Positions 7,246 through 14,873 of a stretch of 16,686 nt of DNA are shown one piece after another. Positions within the stretch are counted from its first letter, which is position 1, and each line of letters opens with the position of its first letter. The stretch covers positions 1 to 16,686 of the forward strand of contig JADQBA010000179.1 in the NCBI GenBank assembly GCA_016903675.1, given 5' to 3'. The translations under genes and the position numbers were made by a program. The notes beneath the pieces were generated by a model. It was not told the origin of the DNA and did no database searches. It saw only the letters and a list, made by a program, of their open reading frames with translations. Origin of the DNA: Stigonema ocellatum SAG 48.90 = DSM 106950 (GTDB lineage Bacteria; Cyanobacteriota; Cyanobacteriia; Cyanobacteriales; Nostocaceae).

Positions 7246-7273
7246 AATTCGTAATTCGTAATTCGTACTTCGT
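7246..7273. repeat. AATTCGT tandem repeat beside oriC
   Basis: Three exact copies of AATTCGT (7246-7266) and one variant (ACTTCGT, 7267-7273). The same unit occurs four times at 12557-12584. Confidence 0.85.
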
Positions 7274-7401
7274 AATTACTCCCGAACCGCTCTAAGATTA
7301 CCAACGAGTACTCGAGCGTCGGCACGAGCGTCACTACGAATTACGATAGGGGGATAGTGACTTGACCGTTGGTCATTTAAGTTGGTAAGACCCTCATTTT
7401 T

Positions 7402-8781
7402 TTATAATTTTTTGGGACGGCTCGTCATATTGATGCGATCGCTCAGTTGACGTAGTGTTTGTACCAAGCCTTGATCAGTTTCGCGGAGTTGGGTAATCTT
7501 TTCGCAACTGTACATCACCGTTGTATGGTCTTTCCCACCAAATTCTTCTCCGATTCTAGGTAAACTCAGATCTGTGTGCTGCCGCATCAGATACATTCCG
7601 ATTTGACGTGCAAAGCTAATTTCCCGTCGGCGCGAATTGCTTTTAAGGTCTTCGATTGAGAGATCAAATGCATCACTTACTATGGACAAAATGACCTCTG
7701 GGGTTGTTTCCACTTTCTCAGTTGGTGGTTCTAAAACTGGTGCTATATTTTCCACCGTCATGGGTAAACCCCAAATGGAGATATAAGCAACTGCCCGAAT
7801 TAAAGCTCCCTCTAATTCTCGAATATTAGAGGTATAGTGAGAAGCAATATACTCTATGACATCTGTTGGCAGACGAATATTTTCGTACTCGGCTTTTTTT
7901 TGTAAAATCGCCATTCTAGTTTCCAAATCCGGCGGTTGGATATCAGCAATTAATCCCATAGAAAAACGAGAACACAAACGTTCTTGTAGTCCAGGAATTT
8001 GGTTGGGTGGACGGTCGGAAGCTATAACAACTTGCTTGCCTGCTTCATGTAAAGTATTAAAAGTATGAAAAAATTCTTCTTGGGTGTATTCCTTGCCTTC
8101 GATAAACTGAATGTCATCTACTAAAAGTACATCAGCCGCACGGTAATGATCCCGGAAACTTTGCATACTATCCTTGCGAATGGCAGTAATTAAGTCATTG
8201 GTAAATTGCTCAGTAGAGACGTAAAATATTCTACAATCAGGGCAAATTTCCAAGCGATAGTGACCGATCGCCTGCATGAGGTGAGTCTTACCCAAGCCCA
8301 CACCACCGCATAAAAACAAGGGATTAAACTCCCTTCCAGGAGATTCAGCAACTGCTAGCGACGCAGCATGAGCCATACGACTGTTGGCACCGACCACAAA
8401 TCGGGAGAATACATACTTCAGGTTTAAATCAGTAGTTATGAGTTTGTTTTTGGCAACACTCTCAGGAACACTGCTTGGGTCGGGTAATCTCCAAGACACT
8501 TCACGTTCGTTCAAATGAGATTCATCACCTTTAGCTACAGTTATATAGATTTCTACTGGATAACCAAGAATATCTTGCACTACATTAGCAATAGTTTTTA
8601 TGTAATACTTCTGTAACCAATTACGAGCAAAGGGATTAGGAGTACGAATAACCAAGCGATTATTTTCCAATCCCTCGGCACTGGCAGTTTTGATCCAAGT
8701 TTCAAAGGTGGGACGGGATAGCTCTAACTGTAAGCGATCCAGTACCTGACTCCACAGACTCTCTCTGGTAATTTCCATCAT
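7402..8781 (-). CDS. dnaA: Chromosomal replication initiator DnaA
   Basis: 459 residues; the AAA+ ATPase that binds DnaA boxes and opens the origin. Domain I (residues 1-85) begins ESLWSQVLDRLQLELSRPTF. Domain III carries Walker A GGVGLGKT (159-166), Walker B LLVDD (219-223), and sensor and arginine-finger stretches (QERLCSRFSMGLI; NIRELEGALIR). Domain IV ends with the DNA-binding signature GGKDHTTVMYSCEKI (415-429), which contacts the box. The linker domain II is short (about 86-112). The start could be either Met of MME; there is no clear ribosome binding site to decide. The gene reads toward oriC and dnaN. Work on several cyanobacteria reports that DnaA can be dispensable, but the clear boxes here suggest a classical system. 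Confidence 0.98.
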   Translation of the reverse strand: MMEITRESLWSQVLDRLQLELSRPTFETWIKTASAEGLENNRLVIRTPNPFARNWLQKYYIKTIANVVQDILGYPVEIYITVAKGDESHLNEREVSWRLPDPSSVPESVAKNKLITTDLNLKYVFSRFVVGANSRMAHAASLAVAESPGREFNPLFLCGGVGLGKTHLMQAIGHYRLEICPDCRIFYVSTEQFTNDLITAIRKDSMQSFRDHYRAADVLLVDDIQFIEGKEYTQEEFFHTFNTLHEAGKQVVIASDRPPNQIPGLQERLCSRFSMGLIADIQPPDLETRMAILQKKAEYENIRLPTDVIEYIASHYTSNIRELEGALIRAVAYISIWGLPMTVENIAPVLEPPTEKVETTPEVILSIVSDAFDLSIEDLKSNSRRREISFARQIGMYLMRQHTDLSLPRIGEEFGGKDHTTVMYSCEKITQLRETDQGLVQTLRQLSDRINMTSRPKKL

Positions 8782-8794
8782 TTACTACCAATGC

Positions 8795-8894
8795 TAGCAA
8801 TCCTATTTGAGTTACAAACACCTCTCCCAAGTTGTCCCCCAAGTCCCCCAAGTCCCCCAAGTCCCCCAAGTCCTGCTCTTAAATAGGATTGCTA
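8795..8894. repeat. 100-bp element with 14-bp inverted ends and CCCCCAAGT repeats
   Basis: TAGCAATCCTATTT (8795-8808) pairs exactly with 8881-8894. The centre holds four copies of TCCCCCAAG (8835-8870). Related left ends occur at 10474 and 14652. It lies between the divergent dnaA and protease genes (gap 8782-9046), which holds no other clear feature. Confidence 0.75.
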
Positions 8895-9046
8895 TAGCAA
8901 TAGTCACAATAGAAGATACAAGCGTTCCCCAATTTAGCAACCTATACTCTAGACCTAAAACCAGCTTTTAAGCTGTAATCATTCTTGAACACCCCCAGTA
9001 CGCAAAATTTTAGCACCTACTGATTCACAAAAAGAGGCAAAAACCC

Positions 9047-10330
9047 ATGAATAACAAAGAACATGACATTGAGCCAATTGTTGCAAAAAGCCGGGGAGGC
9101 ACCAGGGGTAGAGGGGCAGATTCTCAAGAGTTCAGGAGTCCCCCCGGCTGTATTGTGTCCATAGTCATAGGTGGAATAGCGGCTGTGTCTCTTGGAGGCT
9201 GTTCTATACCTACCAATCTGCTTGAAACTCAAAGATCCAATGTTCAATCTCAGAATCAAGCCCAAAACACAAATCAGACAAATCCCACAACTGTCCAGCC
9301 CCCAGTTATCTCATCGTCCAAAGAAGATCCGAACTTTGTCGTCACAGTGGTACAAAAGGTAGGACCTGCGGTTGTTCGCATTGATTCCACTAGAACCATA
9401 ACCAATCAGATGCCAGAAGATCCAATTTTCCGGAGGTTTTTCAAAGACCGAGTACCATCAGAGCCTAGACAGCGAATAGAGCGGGGTAGCGGTTCTGGGT
9501 TTATTATCAACGCTAATGGTCAGATTTTAACAAATTCCCATGTGGTGAATGGTGCTGACCTTGTGAGGGTAAAACTGAAAGATGGTCGTAGTTTTGACGG
9601 ACGTGTGCTGGGAGAAGACCCGGTAACGGATGTTGCTGTGATCAAAATTGACGCCAATAACCTGCCAATTATAGCTCTGGGCAATTCTGAATCCTTGCAA
9701 CCAGGAGAAGCGGCAATTGCCATCGGTAATCCTTTAGGTCTAGACAATACCGTTACCTCTGGAATTATCAGCGCCACAGGTCGTTCTGCCACTGACATTG
9801 GTGCTAGCGACAAACGCGTTGATTACATTCAAACTGATGCTGCAATTAACCCTGGTAACTCAGGTGGACCACTGCTCAATTTTCGTGGTGAGGTGATTGG
9901 TATGAACACTGCCATTATCAAAGGTGCCCAAGGGCTAGGATTTGCCATTCCCATTAATACCGCGCAGCGCATTGGCCAATTATTAATTACTCAAGGCAGG
10001 GTTGAGCATCCTTATTTAGGCGTTGAAATGGTGACACTAACGCCGGATATTAAAGAAACAGTAAATAAGAAACTTGGCATTAATTTAGCAGTAGATAAGG
10101 GAGTTCTCTTGGTTCAAGTCGTCCCTGGTTCTCCAGCAGCATCTGCACTACGACCTGGTGATGTTATTCAAAGCATCAACAACCAGCCTGTCACTACCAT
10201 TGAAAATGTACAAAAGCTAGTAGAAAACAGTAAAATAGGAATTCCTTTACAATTACAACTACTGCGTAATGGGCAACCTACACAAGTAGCGATAAAACCT
10301 GCACCTTTACCAGTTAAACGTGAAAGCTAG
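9047..10330 (+). CDS. HtrA/Deg-family serine protease with PDZ domain
   Basis: 427 residues. An N-terminal polar stretch (1-34) precedes a hydrophobic segment (CIVSIVIGGIAAVSLGGC, 35-52) ending in a lipobox-like LGGC, so the protein is membrane-anchored or a lipoprotein facing the periplasm or lumen. A Gln/Asn/Thr-rich linker (60-90) follows. The trypsin-like domain (about 95-315) has the triad His165 (TNSHVV), Asp195 (DVAVIK) and Ser272 (NPGNSGGP). One PDZ domain (about 323-415) contains YLGVEM and LRPGDVIQSINNQPV. Such proteases degrade or refold damaged exported proteins. Cyanobacteria have three paralogues (HhoA, HhoB, HtrA), and I cannot tell which this is. AAGAGG at 9032-9037 is 9 nt upstream of the ATG. 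Downstream is a long tandem repeat. Confidence 0.93.
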   Translation: MNNKEHDIEPIVAKSRGGTRGRGADSQEFRSPPGCIVSIVIGGIAAVSLGGCSIPTNLLETQRSNVQSQNQAQNTNQTNPTTVQPPVISSSKEDPNFVVTVVQKVGPAVVRIDSTRTITNQMPEDPIFRRFFKDRVPSEPRQRIERGSGSGFIINANGQILTNSHVVNGADLVRVKLKDGRSFDGRVLGEDPVTDVAVIKIDANNLPIIALGNSESLQPGEAAIAIGNPLGLDNTVTSGIISATGRSATDIGASDKRVDYIQTDAAINPGNSGGPLLNFRGEVIGMNTAIIKGAQGLGFAIPINTAQRIGQLLITQGRVEHPYLGVEMVTLTPDIKETVNKKLGINLAVDKGVLLVQVVPGSPAASALRPGDVIQSINNQPVTTIENVQKLVENSKIGIPLQLQLLRNGQPTQVAIKPAPLPVKRES

Positions 10331-10440
10331 ATTGGGGATTGGGGAATGGGGAATGGGGATTGGGGAATGGGGAATGGGGAATGGGGATTGGGGAATGGGG
10401 AAAGGGGATTGGGGAATGGGGAAAAGGGGATTGGGGATTG
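10331..10440. repeat. GGGGATT / GGGGAAT heptamer array
   Basis: About 15 units of a 7-bp G-rich repeat, with variants, begin immediately after the protease stop codon. There is no coding content. Confidence 0.9.
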
Positions 10441-10473
10441 GTATCAACCAATAACCAAGAACCCTAACAGATA

Positions 10474-10690
10474 TAGCAATCTTAAATAAATTACAAACAC
10501 CTCTCCCTTGTCCCCCTTGTCCCCCCGCTCCTTCGGGTTCGTCAAAAGTCAAAAGTCAAAAGTCAAAAAATTTTGAATTTTGAATTTTGATTTTTGAATT
10601 TCCGCGCAGCGGCTTGTCCCCCTTGTCCCCCTTGTCCCCCTTGTCCCCCTTGTCCCCTTGTCCCCTTGTCCCCCTTATCCCCCTTGTCCC
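10474..10690. repeat. Mosaic of dispersed and tandem repeats upstream of def
   Basis: In order: a TAGCAAT...TTACAAACACCTCTCCC segment shared with 8795-8827; four GTCAAAA units (10541-10568), part of a 35-bp stretch identical to 14761-14795; TTTTGAA units; and about eight CTTGTCCCC(C) units from 10613. A long open frame through the last array gives only a CPPCPPCPP peptide and is not a gene. Confidence 0.85.
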
Positions 10691-10704
10691 TGACTTACTT
10701 CTCT

Positions 10705-10709
10705 AGGAG
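10705..10709 (+). promoter_or_regulatory. Ribosome binding site of def
   Basis: AGGAG, 7 nt before the ATG at 10717. This fixes the start inside a longer open frame whose upstream part is repeat DNA. Confidence 0.8.
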
Positions 10710-10716
10710 TTTTTAT

Positions 10717-11250
10717 ATGGCAGAACTACTTCCCATCATTGAATTAGGCAATCCGATTCTGCGACAAAAAGCGTCTTTTGTCGAAAATGTCCACAATTGG
10801 AGTATTCAGAAACTAATTGACGATTTAATGGCAACAGTTGCCAAGGCTAACGGGGTCGGAATTGCCGCACCTCAAGTAGCAAAATCTCATCGTTTATTCA
10901 TTGTAGCCTCCCGTCCCAATCCTAGATATCCCAATGCCCCAGAAATGGAACCCACTGCCATGATTAACCCTAGAATTCTGGCAAATTCAACTGAAATGGT
11001 GAAAGGCTGGGAAGGTTGTTTGAGTATTCCAGGGATTAGGGCCTTAGTTCCCAGGTATGAGGCGATTGAAATAGAATACCTTGACCGAAATGGCAAGCCC
11101 CAAAAGCAAGAATTTAGTGATTTTGTTGCTCGGATCTTTCAACACGAACACGACCATCTCGACGGTATCGTCTTTTTGGATCGGGTGGAAAGTACTCTAG
11201 ACATCATCACCGAGCAGGAGTACCAGAAGAAACAAGGGAGGGGGGAGTAG
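10717..11250 (+). CDS. def: Peptide deformylase
   Basis: 177 residues from the ATG at 10717, a normal length. The enzyme removes the formyl group from the first Met of new proteins, using a metal ion. All three family motifs are present: GVGIAAPQ (46-53), EGCLS (99-103, metal ligand Cys101), and HEHDH within QHEHDHLDG (142-150; metal ligands His143 and His147, catalytic Glu144). The longer open frame starting at 10594 is rejected because its extra N-terminus is translated CTTGTCCCC repeat. The C-terminus (KKQGRGE) runs into a G-rich repeat that supplies the TAG stop, so the last few residues are probably repeat-derived. No partner gene is adjacent; it stands alone between repeat blocks. Confidence 0.96.
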   Translation: MAELLPIIELGNPILRQKASFVENVHNWSIQKLIDDLMATVAKANGVGIAAPQVAKSHRLFIVASRPNPRYPNAPEMEPTAMINPRILANSTEMVKGWEGCLSIPGIRALVPRYEAIEIEYLDRNGKPQKQEFSDFVARIFQHEHDHLDGIVFLDRVESTLDIITEQEYQKKQGRGE

Positions 11251-11349
11251 GGAGTGGGGAGTGGGGGGAAGGGGGGGAAGGGGGGGAAGAGGGGGAAGGG
11301 GGGAAGAAGTGTTTCTTGCATTCGTAGCGGGTGGCGTGCCGCCAGTGGG
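11251..11349. repeat. G-rich tandem array plus dispersed repeat
   Basis: GGGGAGT and GGGGGGAA-type units run to about 11307. They are followed by one copy of a ~31-bp dispersed repeat (11319-11349), also found at 12647-12678 (inverted) and 13927-13957. Confidence 0.85.
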
Positions 11350-11407
11350 TGTTGTCAACAAACAGATTTTGTTACCCTGATATCAGAGTACTAACGTAAA
11401 AATACTC

Positions 11408-12457
11408 ATGCTGACTCGCCGCCAGTTTCTGACCCATTGTACTGCAACTGCCACTACTGTAGCTTTAGCTTCAGCAGCAACATCGGGGACAGCAGCAGAA
11501 CGTAAGTATGTCAAGCCGGCAAGGCTACACCGTGGTGCTGGGGTAGGGTTAATTACTCCAGCTAGTGCGGTATTTCTCCGTGAAGAAGTGGATGTTGTGG
11601 TTGATGCTATTCGTGGATTAGGACTGGTTCCTTATCTTGCTCCACATCTGCGCGATCGCTATGGTTATTTAGGAGGAAAAGATATAGACCGGGCTACCGA
11701 TATCAACCGTTTTTTTGCTGACCCAGCAATTGCAGCCTTGCTACCTCTTCGCGGAGGGTGGGGATGTAGTCGGCTTCTGCCTTATCTGGATTACCAAGTC
11801 ATCCGTAAAAATCCTAAAATTATTGTGGGCTTTAGTGACTTGACCGCCTTAATTCTCGGAATTCATGCTCAAACTGGTCTGGTCACCTTTCATGGTCCTA
11901 ATGGCTTGACCTCTTGGCGATCTGACCCAACGGACTATTTCCGTCGTGTCTTATTTGCTGGTGAGATGGTCACTTTTGAAAATCAAAAAGACAGTGATGA
12001 CGCAAACCGTCTGATGCAGGTGAAAAACCGTATCCAGATTATCAATCCTGGTAAAGCTAAAGGTAGACTGATTGGTGGTAATCTTTCAGTGCTTTCTAAC
12101 ATTGTTGGTTCTCCCTATGTGCCTGACCTGAGGGGTGCGATTCTGTTTCTTGAGGATACAAATGAAAATATCTACCGTATTGACCGCATGATCACTCATC
12201 TCAAGTTGGCTGGAGTGTTTAAGCAACTTGCAGGTTTCATTTTTGGGCAGTGTACTCAATGCTTGCCAGATGCTGACTATGGGTCTTTAACCTTAGAAGA
12301 AGTACTCCACGATCACATTCAACCTTTAGGAATTCCCTCCTGGTCTGGTGCCCAGATTGGGCATATAGAAACGATATTGACTTTACCTATCGGGGCAAAG
12401 GTAGAAATTGATGCCAATTTGGGGAAAATTCAGATGCTGGAACCTGGTGTTATTTAG
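11408..12457 (+). CDS. LD-carboxypeptidase (peptidase family S66), Tat-exported
   Basis: 349 residues. The N-terminus MLTRRQFLTHC has a twin-arginine motif followed by an Ala/Thr-rich hydrophobic stretch (11-30), so export by the Tat pathway is likely. The body is an S66 peptidase: PASAV at 51-55, LRGGWGC (114-120), the nucleophile in GFSDLTALI with Ser143, GGNLSVL (223-229), catalytic Glu249 in LFLED, and His319 in QIGHI. Enzymes of this family cut the terminal D-Ala from the murein tetrapeptide in cell-wall recycling; microcin-processing relatives exist. Classical LdcA is cytoplasmic, so the export signal makes a periplasmic wall role more likely here. There is no strong ribosome binding site before the ATG. 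It is flanked by repeats on both sides and is not part of an operon. Confidence 0.9.
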   Translation: MLTRRQFLTHCTATATTVALASAATSGTAAERKYVKPARLHRGAGVGLITPASAVFLREEVDVVVDAIRGLGLVPYLAPHLRDRYGYLGGKDIDRATDINRFFADPAIAALLPLRGGWGCSRLLPYLDYQVIRKNPKIIVGFSDLTALILGIHAQTGLVTFHGPNGLTSWRSDPTDYFRRVLFAGEMVTFENQKDSDDANRLMQVKNRIQIINPGKAKGRLIGGNLSVLSNIVGSPYVPDLRGAILFLEDTNENIYRIDRMITHLKLAGVFKQLAGFIFGQCTQCLPDADYGSLTLEEVLHDHIQPLGIPSWSGAQIGHIETILTLPIGAKVEIDANLGKIQMLEPGVI

Positions 12458-12773
12458 GGGATTGGGGATTGGGGATTGGGGATTGGGAAGTGGGGAGTGG
12501 GGATTGGGGAGTGGGGATTAGGGATTGGGGTTTGAATCCCAGTCCCCAGTCAACATAATTCGTAATTCGTAATTCGTAATTCGTAATTATAGCGGTTCTC
12601 ACTCCTCGTACATACAGAACGCCCTCAAGATAGCCCAATTCCGGCACCCCACGGGCGGCACGCCACCCGTTATGAATGGAAGAAACACCAGCATTCCCCC
12701 TCTTCCCGCTAATCACGCTTTGGGGGCCCCGAGTTCCCCCACTCCCCACTCCCTACTCCCCACTCCCTGTGTT
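12458..12773. repeat. Repeat-filled gap between convergent genes
   Basis: Contains GGGGATT heptamers (12458-12530), four AATTCGT units (12557-12584), the inverted copy of the 31-bp dispersed repeat (12647-12678), and a C-rich segment. 12736-12775 is identical over 40 bp to 14834-14873. No gene or clear terminator is visible. Confidence 0.85.
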
Positions 12774-13754
12774 TCAAGAAAGTGGATGAGATGCTAGAAA
12801 AGCTTCCACCTCTGCTGCGGTAGGTTGAGATGCGATCGCTCCTGGTTTGATGGTAGTCAAAGCCCCTGCTGCATTAGCATAAGTGATGATTTTTTTCACT
12901 GTTTCAGGGTCGCTCAAGCAAGTGATACCATGTTCACATATCTGGTGAATAAAACCGGACATAAAGCTATCTCCTGCACCAGTTGTATCAACCACAGGCA
13001 TGGAAAAGGCGGGTAACTTGCCTTCGTTTTCACCCAAGCAGTAGGCGCAACCTTTGTTCCCATCAGTCACCAACACCCCCTCAACTGAATTCAGACGATA
13101 AGTGATAGCTCCTGGATCGGTGGTATCAAATAGCCATTCAGCTTCTTCTTTAGAGAGTTTAATAAAATCGACGTGCTGAAATAGTTCCCGAACTTTTTGG
13201 GGTGCGATGTCAGGATTAGTCCAAAAGACAGGACGCCAGTTGACATCCAGCAAAATCTTCATGTCGTATATTTGGGCCAATTCAAGGGCGCGGTGAATGG
13301 CACGGCTACTTTCAGGATAGGCTAATTCCAAAGTCCCTAACACCAGAAAATCTGCCGTTTGAAATAGGGACTCGGGTAATAGTTCGGCTTTAAGGTGGGT
13401 ATCGGCAAATTCAGTCGTATCATACTTACCAAATCCAGCAAAGCTGCGATCGCCAGCCAAATCGCGCACAACATAAACAAGCCGCGTTGGTGCTGTCTTA
13501 TGACGTTGCACCCCTGTTGTCTCTACACCTACTTGTTGCAGCAGCTGTACCAGTGCATTCCCTGATTCATCTTCACCCACAGCGCCGACAAATCCCGCTG
13601 GTGTCCCAAGCTTTACCAAACCACAGGCTACGTTAGCTGGTGCTCCCCCTGGGTAGGGAGTCCACGACTCGACTTGCTCCTGCTTTAGCCCTATTTGGTC
13701 GGCTAAACAATCCAACAAAACTTCACCCAAGCACAAAACACGGGGATTGGCCAT
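12774..13754 (-). CDS. PfkB-family carbohydrate kinase, probably fructokinase
   Basis: 326 residues. It transfers phosphate from ATP to a sugar, most likely fructose, in the cytoplasm. PfkB signature 1 is PGGAPANVACGLVKLG (35-50). Signature 2 is DTTGAGDSFMSGF (256-268), with catalytic base Asp262 and its anion hole. The N-terminal strand VLCLGEVLLDCLAD carries a substrate-binding Asp. LDVNWRPVFW (169-178) is typical of bacterial fructokinases, which is why I prefer fructose over ribose or adenosine. In cyanobacteria such enzymes feed sugar released from sucrose into glycolysis. The start at 13754 follows the conserved N-terminus. The stop codon lies at the edge of a 40-bp dispersed repeat, and the gene converges with the LD-carboxypeptidase. 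Confidence 0.9.
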   Translation of the reverse strand: MANPRVLCLGEVLLDCLADQIGLKQEQVESWTPYPGGAPANVACGLVKLGTPAGFVGAVGEDESGNALVQLLQQVGVETTGVQRHKTAPTRLVYVVRDLAGDRSFAGFGKYDTTEFADTHLKAELLPESLFQTADFLVLGTLELAYPESSRAIHRALELAQIYDMKILLDVNWRPVFWTNPDIAPQKVRELFQHVDFIKLSKEEAEWLFDTTDPGAITYRLNSVEGVLVTDGNKGCAYCLGENEGKLPAFSMPVVDTTGAGDSFMSGFIHQICEHGITCLSDPETVKKIITYANAAGALTTIKPGAIASQPTAAEVEAFLASHPLS

Positions 13755-13859
13755 CTGATTTTAGATTTGAGATTACAATTTCCCGTATAAAATTTACAAT
13801 AATTTCTGCGCCTATGTTGGCAGTCGTTCATACAATTCATGAGTGAACATGTTTCTTTC

Positions 13860-13960
13860 TTGAAACACAGGGGTTTCGGGGTGTGAGGGTGTAGGGGTGT
13901 AGGGGGATTCATGAGGGTGTTTTTTTCATTCATAGTGGGTGGTGCGCCGCCTGTGGGGTG
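13860..13960. repeat. GTGTAGGG repeats and dispersed repeat in the gap 13755-14202
   Basis: GTGTAGGG-type units (13878-13903) are followed by the third copy of the 31-bp dispersed repeat (13927-13957). The rest of this 448-bp gap is AT-rich. A TATAAT at 14027-14032 could be a -10 element for the downstream regulator, but no good -35 is at the right distance. Confidence 0.7.
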
Positions 13961-14202
13961 CTCTAAAGAAACGGGGATTCTGGCGCTTGTGTTATTTTTG
14001 GCTTCGTAATAAATCAGTATTCTAGATATAATTATGTAATATTCAACACTAATGGTGTGTGATTTATATTACTCCCCACCTTAGCCATAAAGGAAATATG
14101 GGCAATAGTGCTGCTAATAGTTGAAACACCTACCTCCAAAAGAATCTTCTAAAATGAAAAGGAGCGATTAAGTACATATACCAACGGAGGAATAAATAAC
14201 TC

Positions 14203-14466
14203 ATGGCTGGTGGCGAGTCTCAGACCCCGGTTAGTCTGTCAGACAGAGAACTGCAAATTATCGACTTAGTGGCCACTGGCTTAACTAACCAAGAAATTGC
14301 AGCCAAACTGGAAATTAGCAAGCGTACAGTTGATAACCACATCAGCAATATTCTTACTAAGACGGGCACAGACAACCGAGTAGCTCTTGTCCGTTGGGCT
14401 TTGCATTGGGGTAAAGTCTGCTTGAATGATGTCAATTGCTGTGCCCTGCCCAGGCAGAACGATTAA
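14203..14466 (+). CDS. pedR: Small LuxR-type regulator, PedR-like
   Basis: 87 residues, consisting almost only of a LuxR/GerE helix-turn-helix (about 11-70: LSDRELQIIDLVATGLTNQE, then ISKRTVDNHISNILTKTG). There is no receiver or ligand domain. A short tail carries Cys73, Cys79 and Cys80. This size and layout match PedR of Synechocystis, a thioredoxin-controlled regulator that links photosynthetic electron transport to gene expression through a Cys at about position 80; that Cys is present here. The match is from memory of the family, so the name is likely rather than proven. GGAGG at 14186-14190 is 12 nt before the ATG, slightly far. The gene stands alone; a 10-bp hairpin (14595-14604 with 14613-14622) downstream lacks a T-run. 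Confidence 0.8.
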   Translation: MAGGESQTPVSLSDRELQIIDLVATGLTNQEIAAKLEISKRTVDNHISNILTKTGTDNRVALVRWALHWGKVCLNDVNCCALPRQND

Positions 14467-14511
14467 ACAAACTGCTGGTATACTGCCTTTGCTAATTTTG
14501 ACTGATTGCTA

Positions 14512-14643
14512 ATGGTTCTCCTCCTCACCCCTGCTGACTTTGAAGAGCGAATCTCTCAAAATTCAGCAAAAGCAGACTACTGGACTCTTCCTCTTAGGTG
14601 GAGGTGGTCATTCCTCCACCTACACAAATTTATTCTCTCATGA
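14512..14643 (+). CDS. Possible small or truncated ORF, unknown function
   Basis: A 43-codon frame beginning MVLLLTPADFEERISQNS starts 45 bp after the PedR-like gene. The first ~25 residues look protein-like (mixed acidic and polar helix); the rest (RWRWSFLHLHKFILS) reads through a 10-bp hairpin and looks accidental. It could be the stump of a gene whose remainder was lost to the repeats downstream. There is no clear ribosome binding site and I recognise no family. Confidence 0.2.
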   Translation: MVLLLTPADFEERISQNSAKADYWTLPLRWRWSFLHLHKFILS

Positions 14644-14682
14644 AACTGCTATAGCAATCCCATTTGATTTGTGAGAAAATAC

Positions 14683-14731
14683 TGAGCCGACTATACCCGG
14701 TATCTGGGAGATACCGGGTATAGTCGGCTCA
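14683..14731. repeat. 49-bp perfect hairpin
   Basis: 23-bp arms (14683-14705 and 14709-14731) pair without a mismatch around a GGG loop. It is preceded at 14652-14667 by TAGCAATCCCATTTGA, which differs at one base from 8795-8810. No T-run follows, so it is not a standard terminator. Confidence 0.85.
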
Positions 14732-14760
14732 TGATGGAACAAACACCCCCATCACCCCTA

Positions 14761-14873
14761 CGGGTTCGTCAAAAGTCAAAAGTCAAAAGTCAAAACATTT
14801 TGACTTTTGAGCAGCGAGTCATTCCCCCTCTTCCCCCCACTCCCCACTCCCTACTCCCCACTCCCTGTGTTTC
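14761..14873. repeat. Two repeats shared with other gaps in the window
   Basis: 14761-14795 is identical to 10534-10568 (35 bp, GTCAAAA units). 14834-14873 is identical to 12736-12775 (40 bp, CCCCACT and CCCTACT units). The rest of the gap 14467-15055 shows no recognised gene. Confidence 0.9.

Noticed and set aside
10613..10690. CTTGTCCCC repeats as a CRISPR or as coding sequence (CPPCPP peptide)
   Set aside because: Units are adjacent with no spacers, and the frame exists only because the unit length is a multiple of three; def has its own ribosome binding site downstream.
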